Source of the DNA: CAKKQX01 sp963734595
GTDB lineage: Bacteria; Pseudomonadota; Gammaproteobacteria; Burkholderiales; SG8-41
DNA: 64,000 nt
Direction of reading: 5' to 3'
Assembly: GCA_963734595.1 (NCBI GenBank)
Contig: CAVTHV010000035.1
Location: 1 to 64,000, forward strand
In this document: positions 23,841 through 34,158 of the stretch, in pieces
Layout: the number at the start of each line of letters is the position of its first letter
Numbering within the stretch: the stretch's first letter is position 1
The notes under the pieces: generated by a model
What the model was told of the DNA's origin: nothing
The model's input: the letters and a program-made list of their open reading frames with translations, nothing else
The model's database searches: none
Translations under genes and position numbers: made by a program

Positions 23841-24828
23841 TTAGTCGACCGTGATGCCGGTCGCCTTGACGACTTTGGCCCAGCGCGCGTAATCCCGTTT
23901 CATGAATTCGTGAAAGTCCTCGGGAGATTTGCTGGTGACTACGGCGACGCCACCGTTTGCGAGGTTGTTCTTTCACTTCCGGCATGGCCATGACCTTGAT
24001 GATCGCCGCATAGAGCTTGTCGATGATCGGTTTGGGCGTACCGGCCGGCGCCAGCAGGCCCTGCCACGAACCTACGGTCATGTTCTTGAAACCCTGCTCC
24101 GCCATGGTCGGAATGTTGGGCACCGCATCGACGCGCTTGGGCGCGACGACGCCCAGCGCGCGCAGTTTGCCGGACTGGATGAACGTGACGGCCGAGGACA
24201 GCGTCACGAACATCAACTGGGTTTCGCCGCTGATCAGCCCGATGGCCGCAGGGCCTGCGCCGCCTTTGTACGGGATGTGGACCATCTTGATGCCGGTCTC
24301 CAGCATGAAGTTTTCCATTTCCAGGCGGTTGGCGCTGCCCGCTCCGGGGGAACCGAAGTTCAGCTGGCCCGGCCGCGCTTTCGCGAACTTGATCAGTTCG
24401 GCCACGGATTTCACCGGCAGGGACGGGTGGATGACCAGGGAACCGGGAACGTCCACGACCTGGGTGATCGGCGCGAAATCCTGCAGCGGCTTGACCGGCA
24501 GCGTCTTATAGATGTTGGGATTGATGGTCAGCGTGCCGACGTTGCCCTGATACAGCGTGTAGCCATCGGGCGTCGCGCGGGCCGCGTATTCCATGCCGAT
24601 GTTGCCCGCCGCGCCGGGACGGTTGTCGGAGATGATCTGCTGTTTCGAGCAGTTTCCCGAGCGGCACCGCGATGATGCGGCCCACGAAATCGGAGGCGCC
24701 GCCCGGCGCAAAAGGAATGACCTGCCTGATCGGGTGATTGGGATAACCGCACCCTGCGCCATGACGCTGCCCGAGGCAGCGCATGCCGCCCCGCACAGAA
24801 GTCCCTTGATTGCATTAGATAATTTCAT
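23841..24828 (-). CDS. Bug/TctC-type periplasmic receptor (three frameshifts)
   Basis: A signal peptide (LLCGAACAASGSVMAQ) is followed by the Bug core. Breaks near 24748 and 24645 displace the segment HPIRQVIPFAPGGASDFVGRI. The main frame then gives QIISDNRPGAAGNIGMEYAARATPDGYTLY, HIPYKGGAGPAAIGL and SWQGLLAPAGTPKPIIDKLY. A third break near 23965 leads to SKSPEDFHEFMKRDYARWAKVVKATGITVD and the stop. All family landmarks are present. No TctA/TctB genes are adjacent, so it is an orphan receptor, as is common in Bug-rich genomes. Confidence 0.85.
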
Positions 24829-24918
24829 TCAACTTCTCCTCGTTAAATTTCAAGTTAGTCGTGTTGCACGTGCCCGTCTGGTTTCCCGCGTTGTTCCGCA
24901 CCGTTCATGGCACGCGTC

Positions 24919-26616
24919 TCAACGGCTGGGAATGATCGGCAGCAGGATGTAGGAAGCACATTTGCCGCCGGTGTAAACCGTGTTTTTTCCGCCTGTATTG
25001 TAATCGCCATGATAGTGGGTGTAGGGCGCGCTGCCGATGCCGTCGCGCGGCTGGATATCGAGGCGGATGCGATGGCCTTTCTTGAACACCATGCAGGTGG
25101 GCCAGACTTCGACCTGCACCTGCACGACCTCGCCCGGCTTGAGCCATTGGCGCTCGTCATGCGCGTGGTACGGCCGGTAGGGCGTGGACAGCTTGGGGTC
25201 CAGCTTGCGGTGCGATGCGCGCTGCCAGCCTTTGGCCACCGGCACCGGCTGTTGCTGCTGGCCGATTTCCCAGACATCCTTGCCGTCGGGACCGATGTTG
25301 CGGATGGTCGCGTAGATGTCCATGTCCTCGGTCGTGCTCGACACCCACAGCACCAGATTGACCGGTCCGGTGACTTCGGTGTCCTGTTCGAACGGTTCGG
25401 TCTGGAAAGAAATGCCCAGGCGTCCGAGATTGCCCACGGCGGTGGACGTCCATGACGCGGAGGCCACGCCGGCCTTGGAAGCGGCCGAAGTCGGATAGGT
25501 GAGCTTGCCCGGTGTTTTCGGGGCGCCTGTTTTGAGCACGCCTTCCACGTCGGTCTTGCTGCCGCGTTCGGCCTTGACCGGCTGCAGATAGAACTTGGTC
25601 CAGCGCGTGCGCTTGAGCGGCCATTCGTTCTCGTTGCGCCAGGTCTTGTAGGGTCCGCCGCCGCCGGTGCGGATCAGCAGCTTGACCGGCGGCTCCTTCA
25701 TGATGCCGGTGTCGATGCCCTTCAGCCAGTAATCGAAAAAGCGCAACTGGTCCTGGCGCGCTTCCTCGGCATAGAACGGGTGGTAATGCGTGCCGGCGTG
25801 AATGCGCAGCTTTTTATGTTTCGAAGCGGCGCGCGTGAACGCCTCGGTGTTGCCGCGCAGGTGCAGGCCCATGCCGCTCCAGTTGCCGGCGCTGTAGAAC
25901 GGCACCTTGATCTTGTCCCATTGCGGCTGGCGTCCCTGCCACCAGCCCGTGTCCAGGCTGTTGCGCATGAACTGCCACAGCCAGTTCTTGGAGAACGCAT
26001 CCGGACTGCTCGACTGGTCGCGCCGGCCGAGCAGGTGGTGCGCCATGTGGTTGTTGTACCAGTTGGTGACGAAGCCGAAGCAGAACAGGCCGCCGTGGTA
26101 GGCGAGGTCGCGGTACATGTCGGCCGCGCCTTCCCACGGGATCATCGCCTTGAGCGAGGGCGGCTGCAGGTTGGCGACCAGCCATTGCGTCATCGCGAAA
26201 TAGGAAATGCCGCTGGCGCCGACATTGCCGTTGCACCAGGGCTGTTTGGCCGCCCATTCGATGGAGTCGTAGAAATCGACCGCCTCCTGCTGCGAAAACG
26301 GATCGGTCTCTCCCGGAGACTTGCCGGAACCGCGGGTGTCGACCCGCACCGAGCAATAGCCGCGCGGCACCCACCACAGCGGATTCACGGTTTCCCAGTT
26401 CATGTACTCGTTGGGTTTTTCCTCGAGATCGGCGGGCGGCACCCACAGCTTGTCTTTCTGGTAGGGGCCGAGATTGATGATCGCGGGAAATTTGCCGCGG
26501 CCCGCGGGACGAAAGACGTCGGCCTTCAGACGCACGCCGTCGCGCAGCGTGATCTCGACGTCCTTGTCGAGGACCATTTTGTACCTGGGCTGGGAAACCT
26601 TTTTCATCGTTTGCAT
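24919..26616 (-). CDS. CocE/NonD-type alpha/beta hydrolase (S15 family)
   Basis: 565 residues. The N-terminal alpha/beta hydrolase domain carries FRPAGRGKFPAIINLGPYQKD, YCSVRVDTRGSGKSPGE and the nucleophile Ser138 in GASGISYFAMTQW. A helical cap follows, with the His in HAGTHYHPFY (about 275). The C-terminal jelly roll (TGPVNLVLWVSSTTEDMDIYATIR, VWPTCMVFKKGHRIRLDI) completes the X-Pro dipeptidyl-peptidase/cocaine-esterase architecture. It is probably a cytoplasmic esterase or amidase on a small substrate taken up by a neighbouring Bug system. Start is ATG 26616 or 26607. Confidence 0.88.
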   Translation of the reverse strand: MQTMKKVSQPRYKMVLDKDVEITLRDGVRLKADVFRPAGRGKFPAIINLGPYQKDKLWVPPADLEEKPNEYMNWETVNPLWWVPRGYCSVRVDTRGSGKSPGETDPFSQQEAVDFYDSIEWAAKQPWCNGNVGASGISYFAMTQWLVANLQPPSLKAMIPWEGAADMYRDLAYHGGLFCFGFVTNWYNNHMAHHLLGRRDQSSSPDAFSKNWLWQFMRNSLDTGWWQGRQPQWDKIKVPFYSAGNWSGMGLHLRGNTEAFTRAASKHKKLRIHAGTHYHPFYAEEARQDQLRFFDYWLKGIDTGIMKEPPVKLLIRTGGGGPYKTWRNENEWPLKRTRWTKFYLQPVKAERGSKTDVEGVLKTGAPKTPGKLTYPTSAASKAGVASASWTSTAVGNLGRLGISFQTEPFEQDTEVTGPVNLVLWVSSTTEDMDIYATIRNIGPDGKDVWEIGQQQQPVPVAKGWQRASHRKLDPKLSTPYRPYHAHDERQWLKPGEVVQVQVEVWPTCMVFKKGHRIRLDIQPRDGIGSAPYTHYHGDYNTGGKNTVYTGGKCASYILLPIIPSR

Positions 26617-26635
26617 TTTCTCGCTGTGGCCGGGG

Positions 26636-27631
26636 TCATTCGACCTTGATGTTGTTGTCGATGACCACTTTGCCCCAGCTCTTGATTTCGCTCATCACGA
26701 ACTGCTGGTATTCAGCCGGAGTCTTGTTGACCACGACATCCATGAACACTTTGGCGAGCGAGGCTTTCATCTCGGGGCTTTCCATGACCTTCAGGACGTC
26801 ATCGTGGATGCGATTGAGGCGCGCTTTCGGAATGCCCGCAGGCGCGAACAGGCCGTTCCACGCGTTGGTGCCCATGCCGGGGAAGCCGGACTCCGCCGTG
26901 GTCGGGACGTTGGGAAGCGCCGGGTGTCTCTTCGGTGTGGTGATGGCCAGCGCCTTGATCCGCCCCGCCTTGATGTTGGAAAGAGAGGAGGCCAGGTTGA
27001 TGAACATGAACTGCACTTCATTGCCCATGATGGCCGGGATCATCTGTCCGGCGCCGCCCTTATAGGGCACGTGGGTCATTTCGATGCCGGCAGCCTTCAG
27101 GAACCGCACCGCGTCGAGGTGGGGATACGATCCCACGCCGGCCGATGCATAGTTCATGTGAACGCCGGGTTTCTTCGCGTACTGAATCAGTTCTTTGAGG
27201 GTGTTAGCCGGCACGGACGGATTGACGACCCACAGGTGGGGCAGCTGGATCAGGTTGGTGACCCCGGTCAGGTCGCGCGAAGGCTTGATTTTCAGCGATT
27301 TGAACGTCGTCTCGTTGATCGCGTTGGTCGAAACGTTGCCGACGAACAGGGTGTAGCCGTCGGGCGTCGCCCGGGCCGCCAGTTCCAGCGCGATGTTGCC
27401 GGAGGCGCCGGCGCGGTTGTCGACGATGACCTGTTGTCCCCACAGCTTGGTGAGCGGCTCCGCAAGCTGGCGCGCCGTGATGTCGGTTGCGCCACCCGGC
27501 GCGTACGGCACGATCAGACGGACGGGCCGGGTCGGAAAATTGTCTGCGGAATACGCAGCCGAACTCGCCAAACCCAGCGCCAGCAAACAGCCATACAACA
27601 CCGCTTTACCTTGTATGCCGATACTCATCAC
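26636..27631 (-). CDS. Bug/TctC-type periplasmic receptor
   Basis: 331 residues, intact. Signal peptide GCLLALGLASSAAYSAD, mature start NFPTRPVRLIVPYAPGGATDITARQLAEPL, then VIVDNRAGASGNIALELAARATPDGYTLFVG and HVPYKGGAGQMIPAIMG. It is separated by 19 bp from the CocE-type hydrolase downstream on the same strand, suggesting the receptor collects the substrate that the hydrolase cleaves. No transporter membrane subunits are adjacent. Confidence 0.92.
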   Translation of the reverse strand: MMSIGIQGKAVLYGCLLALGLASSAAYSADNFPTRPVRLIVPYAPGGATDITARQLAEPLTKLWGQQVIVDNRAGASGNIALELAARATPDGYTLFVGNVSTNAINETTFKSLKIKPSRDLTGVTNLIQLPHLWVVNPSVPANTLKELIQYAKKPGVHMNYASAGVGSYPHLDAVRFLKAAGIEMTHVPYKGGAGQMIPAIMGNEVQFMFINLASSLSNIKAGRIKALAITTPKRHPALPNVPTTAESGFPGMGTNAWNGLFAPAGIPKARLNRIHDDVLKVMESPEMKASLAKVFMDVVVNKTPAEYQQFVMSEIKSWGKVVIDNNIKVE

Positions 27632-27683
27632 TGCCTCCTTTGGTTATTGCGACTCAAAGCCGCATTATTAAATTACAATAAAA

Positions 27684-28800
27684 TCAACGCGTTGCTTTCT
27701 CATCCTCAGGTGTTATCGGAAGTTGGACGGGCCGTTTCAGGCGCGCCGAAAGATCGATGGCTTTGGTGAGCATCAGACGGTTATGGCCTTCTGCCGCCGT
27801 GGCGTGCTGGGTCGGCACGCCCAGGGAAACGCGATTTAACCATGAATTCGTTTCCTCGCGCATCGGTCCGCGCAGCTCGCCGAGCGCCATGTCGCCGACC
27901 GGGTAGCTGGTCAGGAAATCGACATGACGCCGCTTGTCCGGCGCGTAACCCTTCGCTCTGGATCAGATTGGTGGCGAGCACGATGTCGCGATGCGTGTCG
28001 TCGATGGTCAGCACGCCTTCGGTGCCGACCGCGCCGACTTCCAGGCTGTAGACCGCGCCCGGCCAGATCTCGGGCAGCGCCCACGAGATCACGCCGTGGT
28101 AGATCGCGTCGTCATCGAAGGTGATGGTGTAGCCGGTGCCGTCCACGCCCTGCCAGGTCGGGCCGAGCGCCTTGTTGACCGAGCGCGCGTAGACCTCGAC
28201 CGGTTTCTTGGTTTCCATCAGCCACATCACGATGTCGAGCGCGTGCGTGCCGGAAATCACCATCGGCGTCACTTCGGCGCGGTTGTCGCTGCGCCTGTAG
28301 TTGTCGATCGCGACCAGGCGGTTCATGAACGCGCGGGAGGTGACCATGGTCACTTCGCCGAGCGATCCCGTGCGCACTTTTTCCTTGGCCACCAGCCAGC
28401 GGCGGCGGAAGCGCTGGGTGTAGCCGATCACGGCGTCGACGCCGGTCTTCTGAATGGCGGCGAGCGTCTGCGCGGATTCCGCGAGGTCGGTGGCGAGCGG
28501 TTTCTCGATCAGCATCGGCAGCTTGCGCTCGGCGGCGAAGAGCACCGGGTCGACGTGCAGATGCTCGTCGGTGCAAACCGCAACCGCATTCACCTCCGGC
28601 CGCGACAGCAGCTCGCGGAAATCGGTGGTCACGAAGTCGGCGCCGCATTTCTCGCGCACGATTTCCCCGCGCTCGGGATTCTTCTCGGCGAGGCCGATCC
28701 AGCCCACTTCCGGGTGGCGTGCGGCGAGTTCGCCGCGGATGAGGCCGACACGTCCGGCGCCGATGATGGCAAGGCCGATTTTCTTGGGTTCTTTTTTCAT
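27684..28800 (-). CDS. Gfo/Idh/MocA family oxidoreductase (frameshifted)
   Basis: N-terminal NAD(P)-binding domain: IGLAIIGAGRVGLIRGELAARHP, with EKPLATDLAESAQTL and the following VIGYTQRFRRRW typical of the family. The C-terminal sheet domain includes VMWLMETKKPVEVYARSVNKA. A break near 27950 after NLIQSEG moves the end (MALGELRGPMREETNSWLNRVSLG through ARLKRPVQLP) to another frame, stop 27684. The N-terminal ATG overlaps the stop of the upstream sister gene by 4 bp, so the pair is coupled. Probably acts on a polyol, sugar acid or similar; substrate unknown. Confidence 0.85.
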
Positions 28801-29873
28801 CGTGCGGCTCCCGCGGCGACGGCGACGGGGCGCGACTCCGGCAACGGCAGATGGACGGGTTCGTTGCGCTCAGCGGAGAGATCCGCGGCCATATACACTT
28901 CCATCACCTGGCGCGCCTGCTCCGCGGTGACCAGCACCGGGCGGTCGCAGCACACCGCTTCGATGAAATGCACGGTTTCGGCATGCATGGGGCCGGCATA
29001 GGCGTGGTCGACGCGCTCGCCCGGCATCGAAGACATCGGCAGCTGCATGCCGCTTTTCATGGTGTTGAGAATCACGTCGCGGTGCGTATCGTCGCAGATC
29101 AACGCACCGTCGGTGCCGATCATTTCGATCCAGGTCGAACAGGCGTTCGGGTAGCCTGGCGGCAGGCTCCAGCCGGCACCGATCACGAAGGACATGCCGC
29201 TGTCCATGGTGACCGTGATCCACTGCGTATCGGGCACATCGGCGCCGGTATTGGCGCGCATCGCGCCATAGTTGAGCTGGGAGTAGACGCGCACCGGTTT
29301 CGCCGGCTCGAGGCACCACAGGATGAAATCGAGATCGTGCGTCGCCTCCATCGCGGCAGGGGAGAGCTTGGTGCGCCCGGTGATCTTGGCGCCGAGGCTG
29401 CGCTGGATGTGGCGGCTGACCAGCGCGCTGACCGGCTTGCCGATGGCGCCGTTGTCGAGGCACTTCTTGACGTAGGCGTATTTGGGATTGAAGCGCTGCG
29501 AGTAGCCGACGGTGAACTTGACGTTGTTGCGGCGGGCGATGGCGATCAGCTCGTCCGCTTCGTGCAGTTCGACGGCGATGGGCTTTTCCATGAACACGTG
29601 CAGACCGGCCTCGAGGCATTCGCGCGCCATCGGATAGTGCAGCGTTTCGGGCGTCGCCGATATCATCACCGCATCCAGATCCTCGATCTCAAGCAACTTG
29701 CGGTAGTCGGAGCCTGCGGTTTTTGCGCCCGTGGCTTTGGCCATTTCCGCCAGGCGCTCGGGTTTGGTCTCGACAAGATGCAGGTCCTTGACGGCAGGAT
29801 TGATGGCGCAGGTTTCGGCGCGTATGCCGCCGCACCAGCCAGTGCCGATAATCCCGACATTGATCTGTTTCAT
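28797..29873 (-). CDS. Gfo/Idh/MocA family oxidoreductase
   Basis: 358 residues. ATG 29873 is chosen because INVGIIGTGWCGGIRAETCA, the Rossmann strand and glycine loop, starts there and GGAAAATTC precedes it; the longer upstream frame lacks this character. EKPIAVELHEADEL is the family EKP motif, and THDLDFILWCLEPAKPVRVY belongs to the C-terminal domain. The two adjacent sister dehydrogenases (4-bp ATGA overlap) may form a heteromer or act in sequence. The gene is divergent from the LysR gene. Confidence 0.9.
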   Translation of the reverse strand: MKQINVGIIGTGWCGGIRAETCAINPAVKDLHLVETKPERLAEMAKATGAKTAGSDYRKLLEIEDLDAVMISATPETLHYPMARECLEAGLHVFMEKPIAVELHEADELIAIARRNNVKFTVGYSQRFNPKYAYVKKCLDNGAIGKPVSALVSRHIQRSLGAKITGRTKLSPAAMEATHDLDFILWCLEPAKPVRVYSQLNYGAMRANTGADVPDTQWITVTMDSGMSFVIGAGWSLPPGYPNACSTWIEMIGTDGALICDDTHRDVILNTMKSGMQLPMSSMPGERVDHAYAGPMHAETVHFIEAVCCDRPVLVTAEQARQVMEVYMAADLSAERNEPVHLPLPESRPVAVAAGAAR

Positions 29874-30010
29874 GAATTTTCCTTGGTTTACGAGTTGTGT
29901 GGAGCTGAGAGCGCAGATTATAAGGTGTGGGTTGCCGCCGGAGCGGCTGCGGCAGGGTTCCGGCATCTTAGCGAGCGCGACCCATGCCTGACAAATATCA
30001 TTTCTGAATC

Positions 30011-30032
30011 CATGCCATAACAGAATAGCATG
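30011..30032. promoter_or_regulatory. Candidate LysR-type operator
   Basis: CATGC and GCATG arms separated by 12 bp (CATAACAGAATA) form a short palindrome between the divergent Gfo/Idh and LysR genes. This is the usual place for an autoregulatory LysR site. The 5-bp arms are short, so support is modest. Confidence 0.35.
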
Positions 30033-30190
30033 GGACCAGGGCGGGGTGGGCATGCCCTCGTGGCGGCGCCGATTATCCCTATGGCCGGGGCGCCGCGGAA
30101 GGCAGGCGATAATGGTTGACGCAATCCATGATTCATGCCAATTTGTTATCAGTCACCAGAACTTTCCCCGGCAATACGGTCTCAGTCAGC

Positions 30191-31171
30191 ATGGATTTGC
30201 GCGGCATCAGATATTTCGTCCAGATAGCGGAGTTGGGCAGCATCACGCGTGCCGCCGCGCATCTCGGCATCGCCCAGCCCGCGCTCAGCCGCCATATCCA
30301 CGGCATCGAGGACGAACTCGGCATCCAGTTGCTGGTGCGGCTGCCGCGCGGCGTGCGGCTGACCGGCGCCGGCCGGCAGTTCCTCGATCACTGCCGCCGG
30401 ATCATGCGCGAGCTGGACCGGGCGCGGGACGAGCTGCGCAGCAGCTCCGAAGTTCCGACCGGAAAGGTGATCCTGGGATTGTCGCCGTCGATCGGGCCGC
30501 TGCTGCTGCCGGGCGTGATCGAGCGCGCGCGGCGGCAATGCCCGCAGATCACGCTCAAAATCGTGGAGTGGTTCAGCACGCAGCTCTACGACGCATTGCT
30601 GACGGGGCGGGTGGACGTCGCGGTGCTGACCAACGCGCCGCCATCGCGGGCGCTCAAGCTGACGCCGCTGATATCGGAGCCGATCGTGGTGCTGTCGCCG
30701 CCGCAGTCGCGCGAGACACGGCGCTTTTACACCCTGCCCGAACTGTCGAAAACCCCGATCGTCACCTCGGAGGCAATACGCCATATCGTCGACGAGCAGA
30801 TCAGCCGCTACGGCTGGCGGCTCAACATGGAGGCCGAGATCGACGCCATCGAGGCGATCCGGCTGCTGCTGCTGAGGGGCATCGGAACATCGGTGATGCC
30901 GGTTTCGACTTTTCACGACGACATCAGGGCAGGGAAGATCTCGGCATTCCAGATCGCGGACGCCAACGTGCACCGTACCCTCGCGCTTGCCCAGCAGACG
31001 GAACGCCGGCTGCCGGCGGCGGTGGAGGAAATTTCACAGATCGTGGTCAGCGAGATGAATACGCTGTTCGACAACGGCCTGTTCAGCATGCCCGCCATGA
31101 CGCCGGCGCCGCCGGTGCCGGTCGTGCGCGTTGCGAAACGCCCCGCCCAGGCGGCATTGCGCAAGGGATAA
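30191..31171 (+). CDS. LysR-type transcriptional regulator
   Basis: 326 residues. Residues 1-60 form the winged helix-turn-helix: MDLRGIRYFVQIAELGSITRAAAHLGIAQPALSRHIHGIEDELG. The effector domain follows (KVILGLSPSIGPLLLPGVIERARR to about 300). ATG 30191 fits the family N-terminus; upstream in-frame starts would add an unrelated stretch. It is transcribed away from the Gfo/Idh pair and towards the amidohydrolase, and probably controls one or both in response to a pathway intermediate. Confidence 0.92.
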   Translation: MDLRGIRYFVQIAELGSITRAAAHLGIAQPALSRHIHGIEDELGIQLLVRLPRGVRLTGAGRQFLDHCRRIMRELDRARDELRSSSEVPTGKVILGLSPSIGPLLLPGVIERARRQCPQITLKIVEWFSTQLYDALLTGRVDVAVLTNAPPSRALKLTPLISEPIVVLSPPQSRETRRFYTLPELSKTPIVTSEAIRHIVDEQISRYGWRLNMEAEIDAIEAIRLLLLRGIGTSVMPVSTFHDDIRAGKISAFQIADANVHRTLALAQQTERRLPAAVEEISQIVVSEMNTLFDNGLFSMPAMTPAPPVPVVRVAKRPAQAALRKG

Positions 31172-31241
31172 TGATCGATCGTATCGCAGTAATTGCAGGC
31201 CTATTCAGTCACTTCAACACCCGGAAAGAGAGCACCAGCAA

Positions 31242-32234
31242 ATGAAACGCATCGACGTGCACAGCCACGTAATACCCGAAACCATCCTCCAGGCCATGCG
31301 CGAAAACCGCGATCTCTACAAGACGGAGATCAAAGGGCAGGGCGACCAACTGAAGTTCGTGCGCGGCAAGGTCGAGTTCGACCTGATTCCCGAGTTCTAC
31401 AATGCCGACGCCAAAGTCGAGTCGATGGACCGCAAGGGCATCGACATCTCGGTGATCTCGCCGGGGCCGCAGGCTTTTTTCTACGGGCTGGGCGCCGACC
31501 AGGCGCTGAAGACGGCGCGCATCGTGAACGAGGGCGTGGCGAAAATGGCGGCGGCCCGGCCTGACCGCCTGCGCGGCATGGCGACGCTGCCGATGCAGCA
31601 TCCGGACGCCGCCATCGTGGAGCTCGAGCGCGTGGTCAAGGAATACGACTTCAAGGCGGTCGAGCTCGGCACCGCGATCGGGAACGAGGAGCTCGCGGAT
31701 CCCAAATTCCGCCCGGTGCTGCGGCGCATCCAGGAACTCAAGGTGGTGCTGTTCGCGCACCCCAACACCCAGGGTTCCGCCGGCAGGCTGGATTGCTACT
31801 ATCTCACCAACCTGATCGGCAACCCGCTCGACACCACCATCATGGTGGGCAAGCTCATGTTCAGCGGCGCGCTCGACGAGCTGCCCGAAATCAAGATTCT
31901 GCTCGCGCACGGCGGCGGCTTCCTGCCGTACCAGATCGGGCGCTTCGAGCATGGCAGCAAAGTGCGCCCGGACACCCGCGCCGTGACCGGGACCAGTCCG
32001 ATCGAGATGTTCAGGCGTTTTTACTTCGATGCGCTGACGCACAGCCCGCAGGCGATACGCCATCTGATCGACACCGTCGGCTCGGACCACGTGATGATCG
32101 GCACCGATTCGCCGTTCGACATGGGCGAGGAGCAGCCGGCGGAGCGGCTCGACGCCGTGCCGGGTCTCACCGCGGCGGAACGCGAGGATGTCTGCTATCG
32201 CAGCGCGTTGAACATGTTCGGCGGAAAATTGTAG
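31242..32234 (+). CDS. ACMSD-like amidohydrolase (amidohydrolase family 2)
   Basis: 330 residues, a metal-dependent TIM barrel. KRIDVHSHVIPETIL supplies the HxH pair, VVLFAHPNTQG and ILLAHGGGFLPYQIGRFEHG further His ligands, and MIGTDSPFDMGEE the catalytic Asp. Homologues decarboxylate 2-amino-3-carboxymuconate semialdehyde or related aromatic acids, so this may be a decarboxylase or hydrolase in ring-fission metabolism. A clear ATG follows AAAGAGAGCACC. It sits between the LysR and nudC genes on the same strand. Confidence 0.88.
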   Translation: MKRIDVHSHVIPETILQAMRENRDLYKTEIKGQGDQLKFVRGKVEFDLIPEFYNADAKVESMDRKGIDISVISPGPQAFFYGLGADQALKTARIVNEGVAKMAAARPDRLRGMATLPMQHPDAAIVELERVVKEYDFKAVELGTAIGNEELADPKFRPVLRRIQELKVVLFAHPNTQGSAGRLDCYYLTNLIGNPLDTTIMVGKLMFSGALDELPEIKILLAHGGGFLPYQIGRFEHGSKVRPDTRAVTGTSPIEMFRRFYFDALTHSPQAIRHLIDTVGSDHVMIGTDSPFDMGEEQPAERLDAVPGLTAAEREDVCYRSALNMFGGKL

Positions 32235-32238
32235 GCGG

Positions 32239-33075
32239 ATGAGCACAGCCAGCCATTTCAACCCGGCGCACCTGCCGCCGGAGACTCTCGATGCGCCGGT
32301 CGTATGCTGCGCATTTCGCGAGGGCAAGCTGCTGGTGCAGCGCACGGGCGGCACGCTGCACCTGCCGCGCCTGGATCCCGCGCAGTTGAATGCAACTCCC
32401 GGCGAACGCCACTATGTCGGCACACTCGATGGCGCGCATTGTTTTGCGGTCGGGCTGGCGCATGATGCGCCGCTGCCGCCGGCGGCCGAGCTGCTGGGCA
32501 TGCGTGCCTTCATCCTCGAGGCCGAGGATATTTTCGCGGCGGTGGCCGGATACGCGCTGCAGATCGTCGAATGGAGCCGCACCCACCGCTATTGCGGCAG
32601 CTGCGGCAGGCCTACCGTTGCGCACGCCTCCGACCGCGCGCGCGACTGCCCGGATTGCCGGCTGACGTTCTATCCGAGAATTTCGCCTGTCGTCATGGCG
32701 CTCGTCACCCGCGGCAGGCAGCTGTTGCTGACGCGCAAGGCCGGCTACGTCCCCGGGCGTTACACCGTGGTCGCGGGTTTCGTCGAAGCGGGCGAGACTC
32801 TCGAACACGCGCTGATACGCGAAGTCCGGGAGGAAACCGGGGTCGATTCAGCGCGGCCGCGCTATTTCGGCAGCCAGCCGTGGCCGTTCCCGAACTCGCT
32901 GGTGATGGCATTCAGCCTCGAGTATGCCGGCGGCGAAGCGCGGGCCGACGGCGTGGAGCTCGAAGAAGCGCGCTGGTTCGACATCGACGCGCTGCCGGAC
33001 CTGCCCGAAGCGGTGCACATCTCCCGCCAGCTCATAGACGCCACGATCGCAAGGCTCAGACAGGGGGCCGCGTGA
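32239..33075 (+). CDS. nudC: NAD(+) diphosphatase / NAD-decapping Nudix hydrolase
   Basis: 278 residues. The zinc ribbon is HRYCGSCGRPTVAHASDRARDCPDCRLTFYPRISP (four Cys). The Nudix box is GFVEAGETLEHALIREVREETGV, and SQPWPFPNSLVMAF is the NudC-specific motif for NAD(H). It cleaves NAD(H) to NMN(H) and AMP and removes NAD caps from RNA. It starts 4 bp after the amidohydrolase stop, so they are co-transcribed, although no functional link is evident. Confidence 0.94.
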   Translation: MSTASHFNPAHLPPETLDAPVVCCAFREGKLLVQRTGGTLHLPRLDPAQLNATPGERHYVGTLDGAHCFAVGLAHDAPLPPAAELLGMRAFILEAEDIFAAVAGYALQIVEWSRTHRYCGSCGRPTVAHASDRARDCPDCRLTFYPRISPVVMALVTRGRQLLLTRKAGYVPGRYTVVAGFVEAGETLEHALIREVREETGVDSARPRYFGSQPWPFPNSLVMAFSLEYAGGEARADGVELEEARWFDIDALPDLPEAVHISRQLIDATIARLRQGAA

Positions 33076-33239
33076 TGTCCGCATTGTGACTTTCGGCGAG
33101 CGGAAAATTGTCCGGCGCGCGCTCGCGTGCTAGCATTACGAGTCGTTAAAGTGGCAATACCATCACCGCACGGGCGCACCGGTTTCCGCCCGCGGCAATA
33201 TCAGAAAACATCCAATAAATCAGTCAGCCAGGAGCCAAC

Positions 33240-34086
33240 GTGCCGTTCTACCGCTTTGAGGATTTCGAGAGCAATTACCTGACCCCGCATCTGTCGACCG
33301 GCAAGGCGCCGCTGATCGAGGGCCAGTACATGTATTTCTGCCTGATTCACAAGGCCGCGGGCACCGGGTCGGAACTGCACTATCACCCCAACGAGCTGCT
33401 GATTTTCCCGGTGCGCGGCAAGATCAACGCGATCGTCGGCAGGGACCGTCGGATCGTCAGCCCCGGGACGTTCGTGCACGCGCCGGCCTACGGGCGCCAT
33501 TCCATGAAGGCGACCGAGGACGGCCCCTGCCAGTATCTCTACATCAAGGACAAGACCTGGACCGTGGTCGGCCTGGCGGAAGACGAGGCCGTGCCTGACA
33601 AGGCGATGACGGTGGCCGAGGTCAACAAGAAGTACAACGTCGGCGATCGCGACAAGCACCAGAAAACGCAGGGCACCTCGCAGGCGATCCTCGACGGGCT
33701 CAACGACTGCTATTACCCGATCGTGGCGTCGCTGGATGCGCCGCGCTCTTCGACGCGGCGCGTGAACTGGATCGAAGGCGAGCGCCTTGCCTTCGGGTTT
33801 TTCGAGGTGCCGGCCGGATACGACGATCCGCAGACCAAGGCCCAGCACGAGACCTTCATCTATGTTCTGAACGGCGAACTTGGACGCCCGCTGCGGCAAG
33901 GACAGCAAGACCATCGGCAGCGGCGACATCATCCACGTGCCGCGCGGCGACAGCTATCAGCTTACGGTCAAGTCGCCGTTTGCGCGCTACGCGGTGGTCT
34001 GTTCCACGTCGCGTCTCGAGAACCGGATCGACTCGATGTCGCCGGAAGAGGCCGAGCAGGCCCGCATCAATCTCAAGGCAAATTGA
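33240..34086 (+). CDS. Bicupin protein (frameshifted)
   Basis: Two cupin domains. The first (about 35-100) has GSELHYHPNELLIFPVRGKINAI and GTFVHAPAYGRHSM; the second (about 175-270) has QHETFIYVLNGEL and, after the break, GSGDIIHVPRGDSYQL. The frame breaks at about 33881; skipping one base joins NGEL to DARCGKDSKTIG. GTG 33240 with an upstream AGGAGCC is the likely start. Bicupins with these histidines are often ring-cleaving or decarboxylating metalloenzymes. The Bug gene follows closely. Confidence 0.8.
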
Positions 34087-34158
34087 GATAAATAAGATAA
34101 ATCAGACCGTCATCAGGCGGCATTTTATCCATAGTTCCCAGACCGAGGAGGATTGACG

